Assembly (NCBI GenBank): GCA_963747515.1
Contig: CAVVFN010000009.1
Span: 265,488 to 329,487, forward strand
Length of the DNA: 64,000 nucleotides
Origin: Mariniphaga sp963747515
Lineage (GTDB): Bacteria; Bacteroidota; Bacteroidia; Bacteroidales; Prolixibacteraceae
Reading direction: 5' to 3'
Of the stretch, positions 1 to 9,429 are shown in pieces; position 1 is the first letter of the stretch; the number at the start of each line of letters is the position of its first letter. A program made the translations under genes and the position numbers. The notes under the pieces were generated by a model that was given only the letters and a program-made list of their open reading frames with translations, had not been told where the DNA came from and searched no databases.

Positions 1-611
1 CGGATGTTTTTTCTCTCCAATGTTTCTTCCACAGCAAAAATAGCTGCCTTTGCATTCAGTGTGTCAAAAATGGTTTCAATGAGCAGCAAATTCACTCCGC
101 CATCGATAAGGCCCTCAATCTGCTCCCGGTAGGCTTCTTTAACTTCATCGAAGGAAACTGCTCTGTACCCGGGGTCATTTACATCGGGCGACAGCGATAA
201 TGTTTTGTTGGTAGGACCCAATGTTCCGGCTACAAACCTTGGCTTATCAGGATTTTGCTCCGTAAAATAAAGTGCCTGTCTGCAAGCAATTTCTGCAGAT
301 GCCATGTTCATTTCATAAACCAGGTGCTGGGTGTTGTAGTCGGCCTGTGATATACGATTGGCATTAAATGTATTGGTAAGAATAATATCGGCACCTGCTT
401 CCAGGTATTTCGAGTGTATTTCTTCAATTATTTCAGGATGTGTAAGAGAAAGGATGTCGTTGTTTCCTTTTTGGTCGTGGGTTGTATTTTTCAGGAGTTC
501 CCCACGGTAATCTTCTTCAGATAATCTGTAGTCCTGTAAAAGTGAGCCCATAGCGCCATCCAGAACCAAAACACGCGTTTGCAATTCTTTTTGTATGTCT
601 TTTTTAATCAT
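1..611 (-). CDS. metH: Methionine synthase (cobalamin-dependent), N-terminal part
   Basis: The reading frame starts at the ATG complementary to 609-611 and runs off the window start, so only about 203 N-terminal residues are visible. They form the homocysteine-binding TIM-barrel module of MetH: the start contains LDGAMGSLLQ, then ILTNTFNAN and GTLGPTNKTLS, typical of the S-methyltransferase fold. The zinc-binding cysteines lie further on and cannot be seen. It would methylate homocysteine to methionine. It lies 89 bases downstream of the UPF0280 gene, on the same strand, at the end of a homocysteine-synthesis cluster, so product and user of homocysteine are neighbours. Whether the B12 and activation domains follow is unknown. 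Confidence 0.9.
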   Translation of the reverse strand, partial: MIKKDIQKELQTRVLVLDGAMGSLLQDYRLSEEDYRGELLKNTTHDQKGNNDILSLTHPEIIEEIHSKYLEAGADIILTNTFNANRISQADYNTQHLVYEMNMASAEIACRQALYFTEQNPDKPRFVAGTLGPTNKTLSLSPDVNDPGYRAVSFDEVKEAYREQIEGLIDGGVNLLLIETIFDTLNAKAAIFAVEETLERKNI

Positions 612-700
612 AACTTTTTTTCTGTTTTCTTCTCATCAAATGCCTTAAGTTTTCTGTTGTTAAAATTTCTACTGAAGCTCTGCAAGGCATGTTTATTCTT

Positions 701-1447
701 TTACTTTATAATTTTTATTTCATATTCTCCACGAACACCAATCTTTTCATCTTTAATTATTACTAAAGAAAGAATTTCTGTAAACATTTCTGAAAGTTTA
801 AGTGCTTTTTCCAGATCTTCCTGATGTTTAACTTCATTTCCGATTGCGGTGGCAAATGCATCAGCAAGCAATATATTTTTACATACAACAGCCACAGCAT
901 CGGCATTGCCAAAACTAAGCGAGGGTCCTACTGTCCCTGCCGAGGTGCAGATTCCAATCTTTCCGCAACCTGGTGGAATTACAATGCCAATTTTTTCAGA
1001 TAAAGATGAACTTCCTGCAAAAACTGACAGAAAGAGTTTTTGTTCAACTAAGGCAAAGATATCTCCACCGTTCTCTATAACCAATTCTATAACTGAAAAG
1101 TTTTGCAAAAGAGCCTCTCCCGCCTCACGTGAAAACAATCCGGCTACCGAGGCCATAGGTCCTACACCTGCTCTGGCTGCAGCATGTGCCATTTCTTTGG
1201 CTTCTGCCGGAGCTGCATCAGAGGGCATGAAAGGATCGAGACTTTCTGCAAAATGAGGTTCTTTCCCGATCCATTTATCCAGCTTTTGCCTCAGTTCTCT
1301 TATTTTAGTAAATACAACATCTTTCATTTCTTCCCGATATGAGCCTGGATCTATACCAATCCAAAGATCGGTTTCAAGATGTTTAATCTTAAATGCTTTG
1401 AAACGTCTGTAGTTGAAATAATCCCTGTATGTTCTTTCGTGAAACAT
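701..1447 (-). CDS. UPF0280 family (COG2122, ApbE-like) protein
   Basis: 248 residues. The start is MFHERTYRDYFNY and the body carries the glycine/alanine-rich stretch AARAGVGPMASVAG and the IGICTSAGTVGPS motif expected of UPF0280 proteins, relatives of the ApbE flavin transferase fold. In Methanosarcina a COG2122 protein (MA1715) helps sulfide assimilation into homocysteine together with a DUF39 protein and a NIL-ferredoxin. Here it is the third gene of a minus-strand run with exactly those partners, 73 bases after the ferredoxin gene. That makes the same role likely by inference. Enzymatic function is not established from sequence. No signal peptide or membrane segment is seen. Confidence 0.85.
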   Translation of the reverse strand: MFHERTYRDYFNYRRFKAFKIKHLETDLWIGIDPGSYREEMKDVVFTKIRELRQKLDKWIGKEPHFAESLDPFMPSDAAPAEAKEMAHAAARAGVGPMASVAGLFSREAGEALLQNFSVIELVIENGGDIFALVEQKLFLSVFAGSSSLSEKIGIVIPPGCGKIGICTSAGTVGPSLSFGNADAVAVVCKNILLADAFATAIGNEVKHQEDLEKALKLSEMFTEILSLVIIKDEKIGVRGEYEIKIIK

Positions 1448-1520
1448 GTTTTTAGATACGCCTTTTGCTCTTTTGGCTTATTACCGGGAGGCAATATCCC
1501 CTAAGCTAATAATTAATGAA

Positions 1521-1931
1521 TTACCTGAAGTCAATATTAAACAGGTGCAAAGGACACGCGCCGATACACAATTCACATACAACACACTTGCTTTTATTGA
1601 ATTCCAGTTTCCAGTTATCTGGATTCATAGTGAGGGCGCCGGCAAAGCAAACTGCAGTACAATTTCCGCAATCGATACACTTATCTTCCTTAAAATGAAT
1701 TCGTTTGTCAAGAGGTTCGCAAACAACATCATGGTCGGTAAGGTATTGCACCCCTTTTTCAATATTCTCCTTTTTTCCCTGAAGCTCTAAAAGAAGACTT
1801 CCCCTTTTGCCCGGAAATACTTCCGCCTTCAGAATGTTAATACGGATGTCATAATCCCTCACCAGGTGATAACTGAGGGGCTTGTCTCCACTTTCCGGGG
1901 GAAAATTAAGTACATATCTTTTTTTAATCAT
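1521..1931 (-). CDS. NIL domain / 4Fe-4S ferredoxin protein
   Basis: 136 residues. Residues 1-75 resemble a NIL domain (ligand-binding beta-alpha fold found beside MetN and in such ferredoxins). Residues 82-136 carry two 4Fe-4S motifs, CIDCGNCTAVC and CVVCELCIGACP. This architecture matches the MA1822-type protein of Methanosarcina, which acts with the DUF39 protein in making homocysteine from aspartate semialdehyde and sulfide. The start codon overlaps the end of the DUF39 gene by 8 bases, indicating translational coupling. Probably the electron carrier for the thiol-forming step; that part is inference. Confidence 0.9.
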   Translation of the reverse strand: MIKKRYVLNFPPESGDKPLSYHLVRDYDIRINILKAEVFPGKRGSLLLELQGKKENIEKGVQYLTDHDVVCEPLDKRIHFKEDKCIDCGNCTAVCFAGALTMNPDNWKLEFNKSKCVVCELCIGACPLHLFNIDFR

Positions 1932-3087
1932 TGTCGGCCTCCGTTTCCTTTAAGCTTTTCAGAGATGTATTTTGAGGGAACAATTGTACAGGTTTTGAAA
2001 TTTCAAACTGTCCGTTTTGTAACCACAATTTAAGTTGGTCGGCAATTTTTCGCGCCTTTGCAAGACTTGAAACCGGAGCTGTACGGATTTTTTTTCCATT
2101 TATTTTTATTGACCCCGACTGCAGCTGTTCGTAAGTTACCTGTCCAAGTTTTGGCATTCCCAAAGTACCATAATCAAGCACTGAAGTGTCAATTTGACTA
2201 TTTGAAACGGAAACCCGCCGGGCCATATTTTCATCCAAAACAGGAATGGGTATTCCAATACCCATAAACATGCTCACTCCATATTTTTCATAATAAACAG
2301 CCTGCAGGAATTCAGGCGACATTTGTTTTAAATCTCCAATTACTGCTATTGTAGCCGCATTTGTAACCGGAATTCCCAGCTCATTTTTAGGGCGGGTAGT
2401 GTGAAATTGTGTGCCGTTCCAAACAACAAAACCCTGCGCACCCCCAAGAAAAATACGTGTTCCAATGCCAATAGTCCGCATTTCAGGATCATTGAGCAGG
2501 GGGCTTAATTCTCCTGATGTAGAGTAGGTTGCATTACGCATATTGGGAAGTAAGGTTCCCATGTAGGTGTGAATCATCTTCCTGGTAGTATTGACAGCTA
2601 CATTGTAATTCTGATAGGCATTCCTTGGGTTGAAAAGGGTAAATTCATTGATGGTGTTAATATTTATTCTGGTACGTATGTGCTTGCGGGGATAGCAGTC
2701 GGTACCTTTTCCCCAGGCCTCCAATACGACATCTTTCCCTTCCAGCAAATCTTGTATCACATGCGCTCCGCCATAGGCCGGATTATCCGGATCACAGGCA
2801 GTAGCTCCAATGTATGCATCCACCGCAGCCAGTCCCTCGTAACAGGGTACCCCATTTAGCCTTATCTTTTCCATACGTATGGGGGGAGTAGAATGACCAA
2901 AATTAATGATCGCTCCGGAAGAACACATCGCACCAAAGGTGGCAGTAGTTACAATATCTACTTGTTCTGCAATCTCTGCAGGACTGGCTGATTTTGCCAG
3001 CCGGGTAACTTCTTCTGCAGTAAGAATAACAGCTTTACCCTGCTTCAGCTTCTGGTTAATCTCTTCGTAAGTTTTTATTTTAGGCAT
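1924..3087 (-). CDS. DUF39 homocysteine biosynthesis protein (COG1900)
   Basis: 387 residues. The N-terminus MPKIKTYEEINQKLKQGKA and the conserved stretches FGAMCSSGAIINFGH, NGVPCYEGLAAVDAYIGAT and GTRIFLGGAQGFVVW identify the DUF39 family. Members convert aspartate semialdehyde plus sulfide to homocysteine in methanogens (MA1821); a conserved cysteine, here in FGAMCSS near residue 55, is thought important. It is the first gene of the minus-strand cluster and its promoter must lie in the 199-base divergent gap shared with the sugar operon at 3287. The linked ferredoxin, UPF0280 and metH genes support a complete route from sulfide to methionine without the usual acyl-homoserine enzymes. Confidence 0.92.
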   Translation of the reverse strand: MPKIKTYEEINQKLKQGKAVILTAEEVTRLAKSASPAEIAEQVDIVTTATFGAMCSSGAIINFGHSTPPIRMEKIRLNGVPCYEGLAAVDAYIGATACDPDNPAYGGAHVIQDLLEGKDVVLEAWGKGTDCYPRKHIRTRININTINEFTLFNPRNAYQNYNVAVNTTRKMIHTYMGTLLPNMRNATYSTSGELSPLLNDPEMRTIGIGTRIFLGGAQGFVVWNGTQFHTTRPKNELGIPVTNAATIAVIGDLKQMSPEFLQAVYYEKYGVSMFMGIGIPIPVLDENMARRVSVSNSQIDTSVLDYGTLGMPKLGQVTYEQLQSGSIKINGKKIRTAPVSSLAKARKIADQLKLWLQNGQFEISKPVQLFPQNTSLKSLKETEADND

Positions 3088-3286
3088 TTTAAAATGAAAA
3101 GTTGCTTTATTTTATGGAGCAAATTTAGCTGATTTTACCTAATGAAAAGTATTTTAGTACGATTCAGTTAAAGAGTCGGTATATTAAAAATATGAAAACC
3201 TGAAGATTTTTCTTTTAAAATGATAAACCTGAATGGTGCTATTCGTTGGTTTCTGTTAATTTTACCTTTTTAAATTAATTTTTTAC

Positions 3287-4657
3287 ATGATTGAAATAGA
3301 TTACCGTTTACATTTTAAAGATTTACAGAAAAAACTATCGTTATTTTGGGAGCTTTCAGCAGAAAAAATTATTCATATTGATAAGAACTATGATTCTTCC
3401 AATGGTTCTCCTGTATTTACCGTTGACGGGAAATATACTACCCGCGGCTGGACAGAATGGACACAGGGTTTTCAGTTTGGTTCGTCTATTTTACAGTTTG
3501 ATATAACCGGTGATGTTTCTTTTTTGGAATCAGGAAAAAAAGCTACTCTTGAAAAAATGGCACCTCATGTTAGTCATACTGGGGTTCACGACCATGGGTT
3601 TAATAACCTGAGTACCTATGGAAATCTTCTGCGGCTGATGAATGAAGGGAAGATTCCCCGGAATGAGTGGGAGAAAAATTTTTTTGAACTGGCTCTGAAA
3701 ATTTCTGGAGCTGTGCAGGCCAGCCGATGGACAAAAACTAAAAACGGCGGGTACATCTATTCCTTTAATGGTCCGCATTCATTGTTTGTTGATACCATCC
3801 GTTCATGCCGTATTCTAATAGCATCGCATATGCTGGGACATGACATGCAGGGGGAAAACGATGTGAAAATATCTCTCCTGGAACGGGCTGTTCAACATAT
3901 TTATGCAACTGCCAAATATTCTGTTTTCTATGGAGAGGGAAGGGATGTGTATGATGTTAGAGGCAGAACAGCTCATGAATGCATTTTTAATATCAACGAC
4001 GGCAATTTTCGATGCCCCAATTCACAACAAGGATACTCAGGATTCTCAACATGGACCCGTGGTCTGGCCTGGGCAATGTTAGGTTTTGCCGAAGAACTGG
4101 AAGCTTTCCGCAATATTACCGATAATGATTTGCAATCATTTGGAGGTAAGGCAGATATCGAAAAGATGATGTTGAAAGCTGCCCGTGCTACCTGCGATTT
4201 TTACATTGAAAATACACCGGTTGACGGAATTCCGTATTGGGATACGGGTGCTCCAAATTTGCATAAATTGGGAGATTACCTGAATAAACCTGCTGATCCA
4301 TTTAATGCCTGGGAACCGGTTGATAGTTCGGCAGCAGCCATTGGTGCCCAGGGACTGCTCAGGCTGGGGAAATATCTGAATGAAAAAAGCGACAAGGAAT
4401 CAGGAGAAAAATACTGGCAGGCCGGACTGACAGTAATGAATTCATTGCTCGATTATCCTTACCTGAGTACCAATCCTCAGCATCAGGGGCTAATTTTGCA
4501 TAGCATATATCATCATCCCAATGGTTGGGATCATATTCCGGCGGGTCAGAAAATTCCCTGCGGGGAATCATCCATGTGGGGTGATTATCATGCAAGGGAA
4601 GCAGCTCTTTATTTGCACCGGATGCTTTCTGATGAAAGATATTACACATTTTTTTAA
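3287..4657 (+). CDS. GH88-like unsaturated uronyl hydrolase
   Basis: 456 residues, no signal peptide, so probably cytoplasmic. It has the alpha/alpha-barrel pattern of unsaturated glucuronyl hydrolases: an early TRGWTEWTQGFQFG segment, VSHTGVHDHGFNN with an acidic residue suited to catalysis, YSGFSTWTRGLAWAMLGF, and PYWDTGAPN near the third quarter, followed by SSAAAIGAQGLLRL. These enzymes remove the 4,5-unsaturated uronic acid left by a polysaccharide lyase. A lyase of PL11 type lies two genes downstream. First gene of a five-gene plus-strand operon; next start is 8 bases after the stop. GH88 rather than GH105 is preferred from motif layout, not proven. Confidence 0.75.
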   Translation: MIEIDYRLHFKDLQKKLSLFWELSAEKIIHIDKNYDSSNGSPVFTVDGKYTTRGWTEWTQGFQFGSSILQFDITGDVSFLESGKKATLEKMAPHVSHTGVHDHGFNNLSTYGNLLRLMNEGKIPRNEWEKNFFELALKISGAVQASRWTKTKNGGYIYSFNGPHSLFVDTIRSCRILIASHMLGHDMQGENDVKISLLERAVQHIYATAKYSVFYGEGRDVYDVRGRTAHECIFNINDGNFRCPNSQQGYSGFSTWTRGLAWAMLGFAEELEAFRNITDNDLQSFGGKADIEKMMLKAARATCDFYIENTPVDGIPYWDTGAPNLHKLGDYLNKPADPFNAWEPVDSSAAAIGAQGLLRLGKYLNEKSDKESGEKYWQAGLTVMNSLLDYPYLSTNPQHQGLILHSIYHHPNGWDHIPAGQKIPCGESSMWGDYHAREAALYLHRMLSDERYYTFF

Positions 4658-4665
4658 TTAAGGAA

Positions 4666-5496
4666 ATGGCAAAATTGTTAACAGATTTTTCAAAATTGTG
4701 TGTACATACCCTTACTACAAAACCCTGGAATTTGCAGCAATGCATTGAAAACTACAGTGCTGCCGGTATCCAATCAATCACCGTCTGGAGAAATGTCCTT
4801 GAAAACCAAAACCTGAAGGTAGCCCGAAGAATATTAAAGGATCATGCTATGGAGGTTGTTTCTGTTGCCAGGGGAGGTTTTTTTCCTTCAACTGAAATTA
4901 TTAAACGGAATGCAGCTATTGATGATAATCATCTTGCCATTGAACAGGCTGCCGAAATAGGTGCCTCAATTCTGGTATTGGTGTGCGGTGCTGATGGCCG
5001 GCAATCACTCGAAAAATCGAGAGACCAGATACGGGAAGGAATAATAAAAATCCTGCCCCGGGCACAAGCAGCAGGAGTGAAACTGGCTATCGAACCATTG
5101 CACCCCATGTATGCCGGTGACAGATCAGCAATTAATACCCTGGCCCAGGCAAACAGCCTGGCAGAAGAAATAAATTCACGGTATGTTGGTGTGGCTGTTG
5201 ATGTTTACCACCTGTGGTGGGACAGTTGCTTACAGGAGGAGATTAGGAGATGCGGACAAAACAAAAACCTTTTCGCATTTCATATATGCGACTGGAATGT
5301 TCCTACTGTGGATTTTTTGAACGACAGGGGATTGATGGGGGATGGGTGCATAAATGTTCCGCAAATAAGAGATTGGGTAGAAGATTCCGGATTTTCAGGT
5401 TATAATGAAGTAGAAATATTCTCCGACAAATATTGGGCAATTAATCAAAAGGAGTATCTTGAGAAAATTAAATATGCATACCTAAATTATTCATAA
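4666..5496 (+). CDS. Xylose-isomerase-like TIM-barrel sugar isomerase/epimerase
   Basis: 276 residues. Belongs to the AP-endonuclease-2/xylose isomerase-like TIM-barrel family: LAIEPLHPMYAGDRS contains the metal-binding glutamate, VAVDVYHLWWD a metal-binding aspartate/histidine pair, FAFHICDWN the next histidine, and NEVEIFSDKYW a final glutamate. Such proteins isomerise or epimerise free sugars or keto acids. It sits between a GH88-like hydrolase and a PL11-like lyase, so it probably processes the released uronate or rhamnose-derived sugar. The next gene starts on the base after its stop codon, so tight translational coupling is expected. Exact substrate unknown. Confidence 0.75.
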   Translation: MAKLLTDFSKLCVHTLTTKPWNLQQCIENYSAAGIQSITVWRNVLENQNLKVARRILKDHAMEVVSVARGGFFPSTEIIKRNAAIDDNHLAIEQAAEIGASILVLVCGADGRQSLEKSRDQIREGIIKILPRAQAAGVKLAIEPLHPMYAGDRSAINTLAQANSLAEEINSRYVGVAVDVYHLWWDSCLQEEIRRCGQNKNLFAFHICDWNVPTVDFLNDRGLMGDGCINVPQIRDWVEDSGFSGYNEVEIFSDKYWAINQKEYLEKIKYAYLNYS

Positions 5497-7176
5497 ATGA
5501 AACGATTATTTTTTTTGCTGTTACTAAGCACTCCCCTTCTGGCAATACCACAGGTTCAGGAAAAAATTGACAGGGGAGTTGTTGCTCTGACCGTCAATGA
5601 GAAGGAAGTTTTTGTAAGTTGGCGTTTGTTCCGTGACGATCCTGAAAATGTGTCATTCAATGTCTATAGAAAAGATATCGGGCTGACGGATTATGAGAAA
5701 GTTAACGATCAACCCATAGCATCTTCCACCAATTTTACCGATACCTCTGTTCAGCCGGGACATGGGTATTATTATAAGGTGAAACCCTTAACGGGAACCC
5801 AGGAAAAGGAGTCGCCAGGAGAAGCTTATGTTTTTACTCTTGCGGGTAATCAACCCTGGATTTCCATTAAACTAAAGGATGAGGTAACTTTAAAAAGAAT
5901 TGGAATTGGCGATCTCGATGGCGACGGAGCCTATGATTTTGTTTTGCAACATCCCGATTTTAATGTCGATCCCTATTTTAAGCCCGGATACTGGAAGCGA
6001 AGCCCTGAAACTTATAAGTTGGATGCTTATTCATCAAAAGGGGAGTTCATATGGAGCTATGATATGGGATGGGCAATAGAAACCGGCACATGGTATTCTC
6101 CTTATATGGTTTTTGATGTGGATCAGGATGGAAAGGCAGAAGTCTATGCCAAAGGAGGCGAAGGTGATCCCCGTGAAATGGACGGTCATGTATTAACAGG
6201 CCCTGAATATCTTATTAAACTTGATCCTCAGACAGGGAAAGTAATAAAAAAACAGGATTGGATTTCACGGCAAGATTTTGAATCCTATAATTACTGGAGC
6301 CGGAATTTTTTAAGTATTGCCTACCTTGACGGGCGGAAGCCATCATTGATTATGCAACGGGGAACTTATACCCAGATTATAACGGATGCACTTGACAAAA
6401 ACCTGAATACGGTGTGGGAATGGAAAAGTACAGGTGAATATTCAAAATATAAAGGACAGGGTGGTCATGCATTGATGACCGGTGACATCGATTTAGACGG
6501 AAAAGACGAACTGGTTGTAGGAACATTTGCCCTCGATGACAATGGTGAACCCATGTGGCACACAGGCCTGGGCCATAACGATGCTGGATATATCGCCGAT
6601 TTTCTTCCTGAACGGCCAGGATATGAAATCTTTTACGGAATCGAATCCCGTTCTCCTAAAAACGGAGTTTGTCTTGTAGACGCAAAATCAGGAGAAATTA
6701 TCTGGGGTTATGAAGGAAGTACATTTCATGTGCACAGCCAGGGAATGGTTGGAGATATAACTGCCGAATATCCTGGGCTGGAATGTTATGCCGGAGAAGC
6801 TAAAGGAGGGGATAAATTTTTCCTGTATACTTCCAATGGCAAACAGTTGTCTGATGAAAACCTTTGGGGGCTGGCTCCCCGGGCAGTCTGGTGGGATGAC
6901 GATGACCAGAAGGAAATTTGTTTTAAAAACACTGTTTTTGATTATCAGGGGGAAAGTAAACTCGAAATTGAAGGGAAAGTTTTAATTGTTGCCGATATCC
7001 TGGGCGATTGGCGGGAAGAAATTGTGACCAGCCTTCCGGGTGAAATCCGGATTTATTCAACTAACATACCCGCAGAAAGCAAGAAAGTATGCCTGATGCA
7101 GAATCATCTTTACCGAATGGCAGTGGCCGATGCAACAATGGGATACTACAACTCACCCCAGGTGGGATTTAAATAA
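5497..7176 (+). CDS. PL11-like rhamnogalacturonan lyase
   Basis: 559 residues. A signal peptide is visible (MKRLFFLLLLSTPLLA), so the product is exported. Residues about 20-120 form a fibronectin-like N-terminal domain; the rest is an eight-bladed propeller with calcium-type loops DLDGDGAYDF, DVDQDGKAEV and DIDLDGKDEL. The C-terminal half matches PL11 rhamnogalacturonan lyases: GHNDAGYIADF, PGYEIFYGIES, HSQGMVGDI, GDWREEIV and HLYRMAVA. It should cleave rhamnogalacturonan backbones by beta-elimination, leaving the unsaturated uronate that the GH88-like enzyme removes. It is somewhat shorter than usual PL11 members, and a related backbone substrate is possible. Confidence 0.75.
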   Translation: MKRLFFLLLLSTPLLAIPQVQEKIDRGVVALTVNEKEVFVSWRLFRDDPENVSFNVYRKDIGLTDYEKVNDQPIASSTNFTDTSVQPGHGYYYKVKPLTGTQEKESPGEAYVFTLAGNQPWISIKLKDEVTLKRIGIGDLDGDGAYDFVLQHPDFNVDPYFKPGYWKRSPETYKLDAYSSKGEFIWSYDMGWAIETGTWYSPYMVFDVDQDGKAEVYAKGGEGDPREMDGHVLTGPEYLIKLDPQTGKVIKKQDWISRQDFESYNYWSRNFLSIAYLDGRKPSLIMQRGTYTQIITDALDKNLNTVWEWKSTGEYSKYKGQGGHALMTGDIDLDGKDELVVGTFALDDNGEPMWHTGLGHNDAGYIADFLPERPGYEIFYGIESRSPKNGVCLVDAKSGEIIWGYEGSTFHVHSQGMVGDITAEYPGLECYAGEAKGGDKFFLYTSNGKQLSDENLWGLAPRAVWWDDDDQKEICFKNTVFDYQGESKLEIEGKVLIVADILGDWREEIVTSLPGEIRIYSTNIPAESKKVCLMQNHLYRMAVADATMGYYNSPQVGFK

Positions 7177-7196
7177 AAAATCTAATTTTTTAAGAT

Positions 7197-8342
7197 ATGA
7201 TTCATAAGGTTGGGATAATTATGAACGGCGTTACCGGCCGGATGGGAACAAATCAACACCTGATGCGATCCATCGTTGAAATTATCAAACAAGGTGGGGT
7301 GAAAATAAATGATTCGGAATTCATTATGCCCGATCCTGTTCTGGTGGGACGCAATGAAATTAAACTGAAGAAACTGGCTGAAATGTCGGGAGTGGAAAAG
7401 TGGACTACAGATCTGGATTCGGTGATGAACGATCCATCCTATTCAGTGTATTTCGATGCTCAAACTACAGGTCGGCGTGCCGGTGCAGTGATAAAGGCAG
7501 CAAAAGCGGGTAAACATGTTTATTGCGAGAAACCGGTGGCAACCAATACTCAGACTGCTCTTGAGCTTTACCGCATTTGCGAAGAAGCCGGCGTTAAACA
7601 TGGTGTGGTGCAGGATAAACTCTGGCTGCCCGGATTGCTGAAGCTAAAGCGGCTGATGGAAAATGGTTTCTTTGGGAAGATACTTTCAGTCAGGGGTGAA
7701 TTCGGATATTGGGTGTTCGAAGGCCATACCGTGCCATCTCAACGGCCAAGCTGGAATTACCGGAAAGAAGACGACGGAGGTATTATTGTAGATATGCTCT
7801 GTCACTGGCGGTATGTGCTCGATAATTTATTTGGAAAGGTGAAAGGGGTATTTTGTCTGGGTGCTACTCATATTCCGGAACGGGTGGATGAACAAGGTAA
7901 TGCTTATAAATGCACTGCCGACGATTCGGCATATGCTACTTTTGAACTGGAAAATGATGTTGTAGCCCATTTTAATTCTTCCTGGGTAACACGGGTGCGG
8001 CGCGATGATTTGCTGACCCTGCATGTTGACGGCACCAAAGGTTCTGCCGTTGCAGGTCTGCGTGAATGCTGGACCCAGCATTACGGAAATACTCCAAAGC
8101 CGGTATGGAATCCCGATATTTCGCAACCTATTAATTTTTACGACGGCTGGAGTAAAGTGCCCGAGCAGGAACATTTCGATAATGCCTTTAAAGCACAGTG
8201 GGAGCTATTTCTTAAACATGTGGTTAAAGATGATCCGTTCCCATGGGACCTGCTTGAAGGGGCCAAGGGAGTTCAACTGGCTGAAAAGGGACTGGAAAGC
8301 TGGGAGAAGAAAACCTGGGTGGATGTACCTGAAATTCTTTAG
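7197..8342 (+). CDS. Gfo/Idh/MocA family oxidoreductase
   Basis: 381 residues. The N-terminal Rossmann domain starts KVGIIMNGVTGRMGTNQHL, an unusual variant of the GxGxxG loop, and the family motif CEKPVATN is at about residue 107-114. HVYCEKP, followed by VVDMLCHWRYVLD, supplies the usual catalytic lysine/histidine region. Such enzymes oxidise or reduce sugars and sugar acids with NAD(P). Position fourth in the operon, 20 bases after the PL11-like gene, suggests it acts on the released monosaccharide. The substrate cannot be deduced. Confidence 0.8.
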   Translation: MIHKVGIIMNGVTGRMGTNQHLMRSIVEIIKQGGVKINDSEFIMPDPVLVGRNEIKLKKLAEMSGVEKWTTDLDSVMNDPSYSVYFDAQTTGRRAGAVIKAAKAGKHVYCEKPVATNTQTALELYRICEEAGVKHGVVQDKLWLPGLLKLKRLMENGFFGKILSVRGEFGYWVFEGHTVPSQRPSWNYRKEDDGGIIVDMLCHWRYVLDNLFGKVKGVFCLGATHIPERVDEQGNAYKCTADDSAYATFELENDVVAHFNSSWVTRVRRDDLLTLHVDGTKGSAVAGLRECWTQHYGNTPKPVWNPDISQPINFYDGWSKVPEQEHFDNAFKAQWELFLKHVVKDDPFPWDLLEGAKGVQLAEKGLESWEKKTWVDVPEIL

Positions 8343-8411
8343 ACAATGATTTGGCGCTGTAGTCATTAAGGGAATATTTCATTGATTGAACGAATTTTTT
8401 TAATTGCAAAA

Positions 8412-9182
8412 ATGAATAAAACAGCACTAATTACCGGAGGTTCAAGGGGTATAGGATTGGGAATTGCCAAAGAACTGGCAAAAGCCGGATTTAATCTGGC
8501 TTTAAATGGAGTAAGGGAGCAGGAAGCCGTTCAACCGGTTCTGGATGATTTGAAACCTTTTGGAGTGAATGTGATATATGTTCAGGGTGATGTTTCAAAA
8601 AAAACCGGCAGGGAAAAAATTTTTCATACTGTAATGAATCAGTTCGGAAAGCTAAATGTTCTTGTGAATAATGCCGGTATAGCTCCCCGCGAACGAAGGG
8701 ATATTCTGGAGGCTTCAGAAGAGATTTTTGATGAAGTAATGGAAATTAACCTTAAAGGGCCTTACTTTCTCACACAGTTGTTTGCCAATCATATGGTGGA
8801 GATGAAATTAGCCGATACCGGTTATTGGGGCTGCATCATTAATGTATCCTCTGTTTCAGCAACGGTAGCTTCGGTTAACAGGGGTGAATACTGTTTGTCG
8901 AAAGCGGGTATTGCAATGGCATCAAAATTATGGGCAGCCCGGTTGGGTGAATTTGATATCCCTGTTTATGAAATACAGCCGGGTGTAATCCAAACCGATA
9001 TGACATCCGGAGTTATAGAAAAATACGACAGGCTTTTTGAACAGGGACTGAGTATTCAGAAACGCTGGGGATTACCTGAAGATGTTGGCAAAGTCGCAGC
9101 TGCTATGGCCACAGGAATGCTTCCCTATTCTACCGGACAGGTGGTTAAAGTGGACGGCGGAATGACTGTTCAACGGTTGTGA
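8412..9182 (+). CDS. Short-chain dehydrogenase/reductase
   Basis: 256 residues from the ATG at 8412; a start 30 bases earlier is possible but would add residues before the Rossmann fold. TGGSRGIGLGIA is the cofactor loop, NNAGIAPRERR the NNAG motif, and SSVSA plus EYCLSKAG give the Ser-Tyr-Lys catalytic triad. It ends with VKVDGGMTVQRL, typical of FabG-like SDRs. General annotation would be 3-ketoacyl-ACP reductase, but as last gene of a sugar operon it is more likely a sugar or sugar-acid dehydrogenase. The 69-base gap from the previous stop is wider than other gaps in the operon. Confidence 0.8.
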   Translation: MNKTALITGGSRGIGLGIAKELAKAGFNLALNGVREQEAVQPVLDDLKPFGVNVIYVQGDVSKKTGREKIFHTVMNQFGKLNVLVNNAGIAPRERRDILEASEEIFDEVMEINLKGPYFLTQLFANHMVEMKLADTGYWGCIINVSSVSATVASVNRGEYCLSKAGIAMASKLWAARLGEFDIPVYEIQPGVIQTDMTSGVIEKYDRLFEQGLSIQKRWGLPEDVGKVAAAMATGMLPYSTGQVVKVDGGMTVQRL

Positions 9183-9429
9183 GGATAAATGTTCAGGTGA
9201 AGGCTGCTTTTGCACCTGCTGAGCCTGAATCCGGAGCGAAGGAAAATCATAATCAGGATAAGGAGGAGGAATCATTTTCGTCAGGAAACAGAAGGCAGTA
9301 TGAGAGAGAAGAAACAATGGAAGTATTATTCTGAATAAAAGGGAAGGCATGGGCACGGACGTATGAGCAAAAATGAAGATACATTCATAGGTGTAATGTT
9401 GTTCATTTACACGATATCAATTCTGTAGT

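Noticed and set aside
9391..9414. Inverted repeat before the sigma factor as an operator
   Set aside because: Short, imperfect and without a second copy; mentioned only with the gene.
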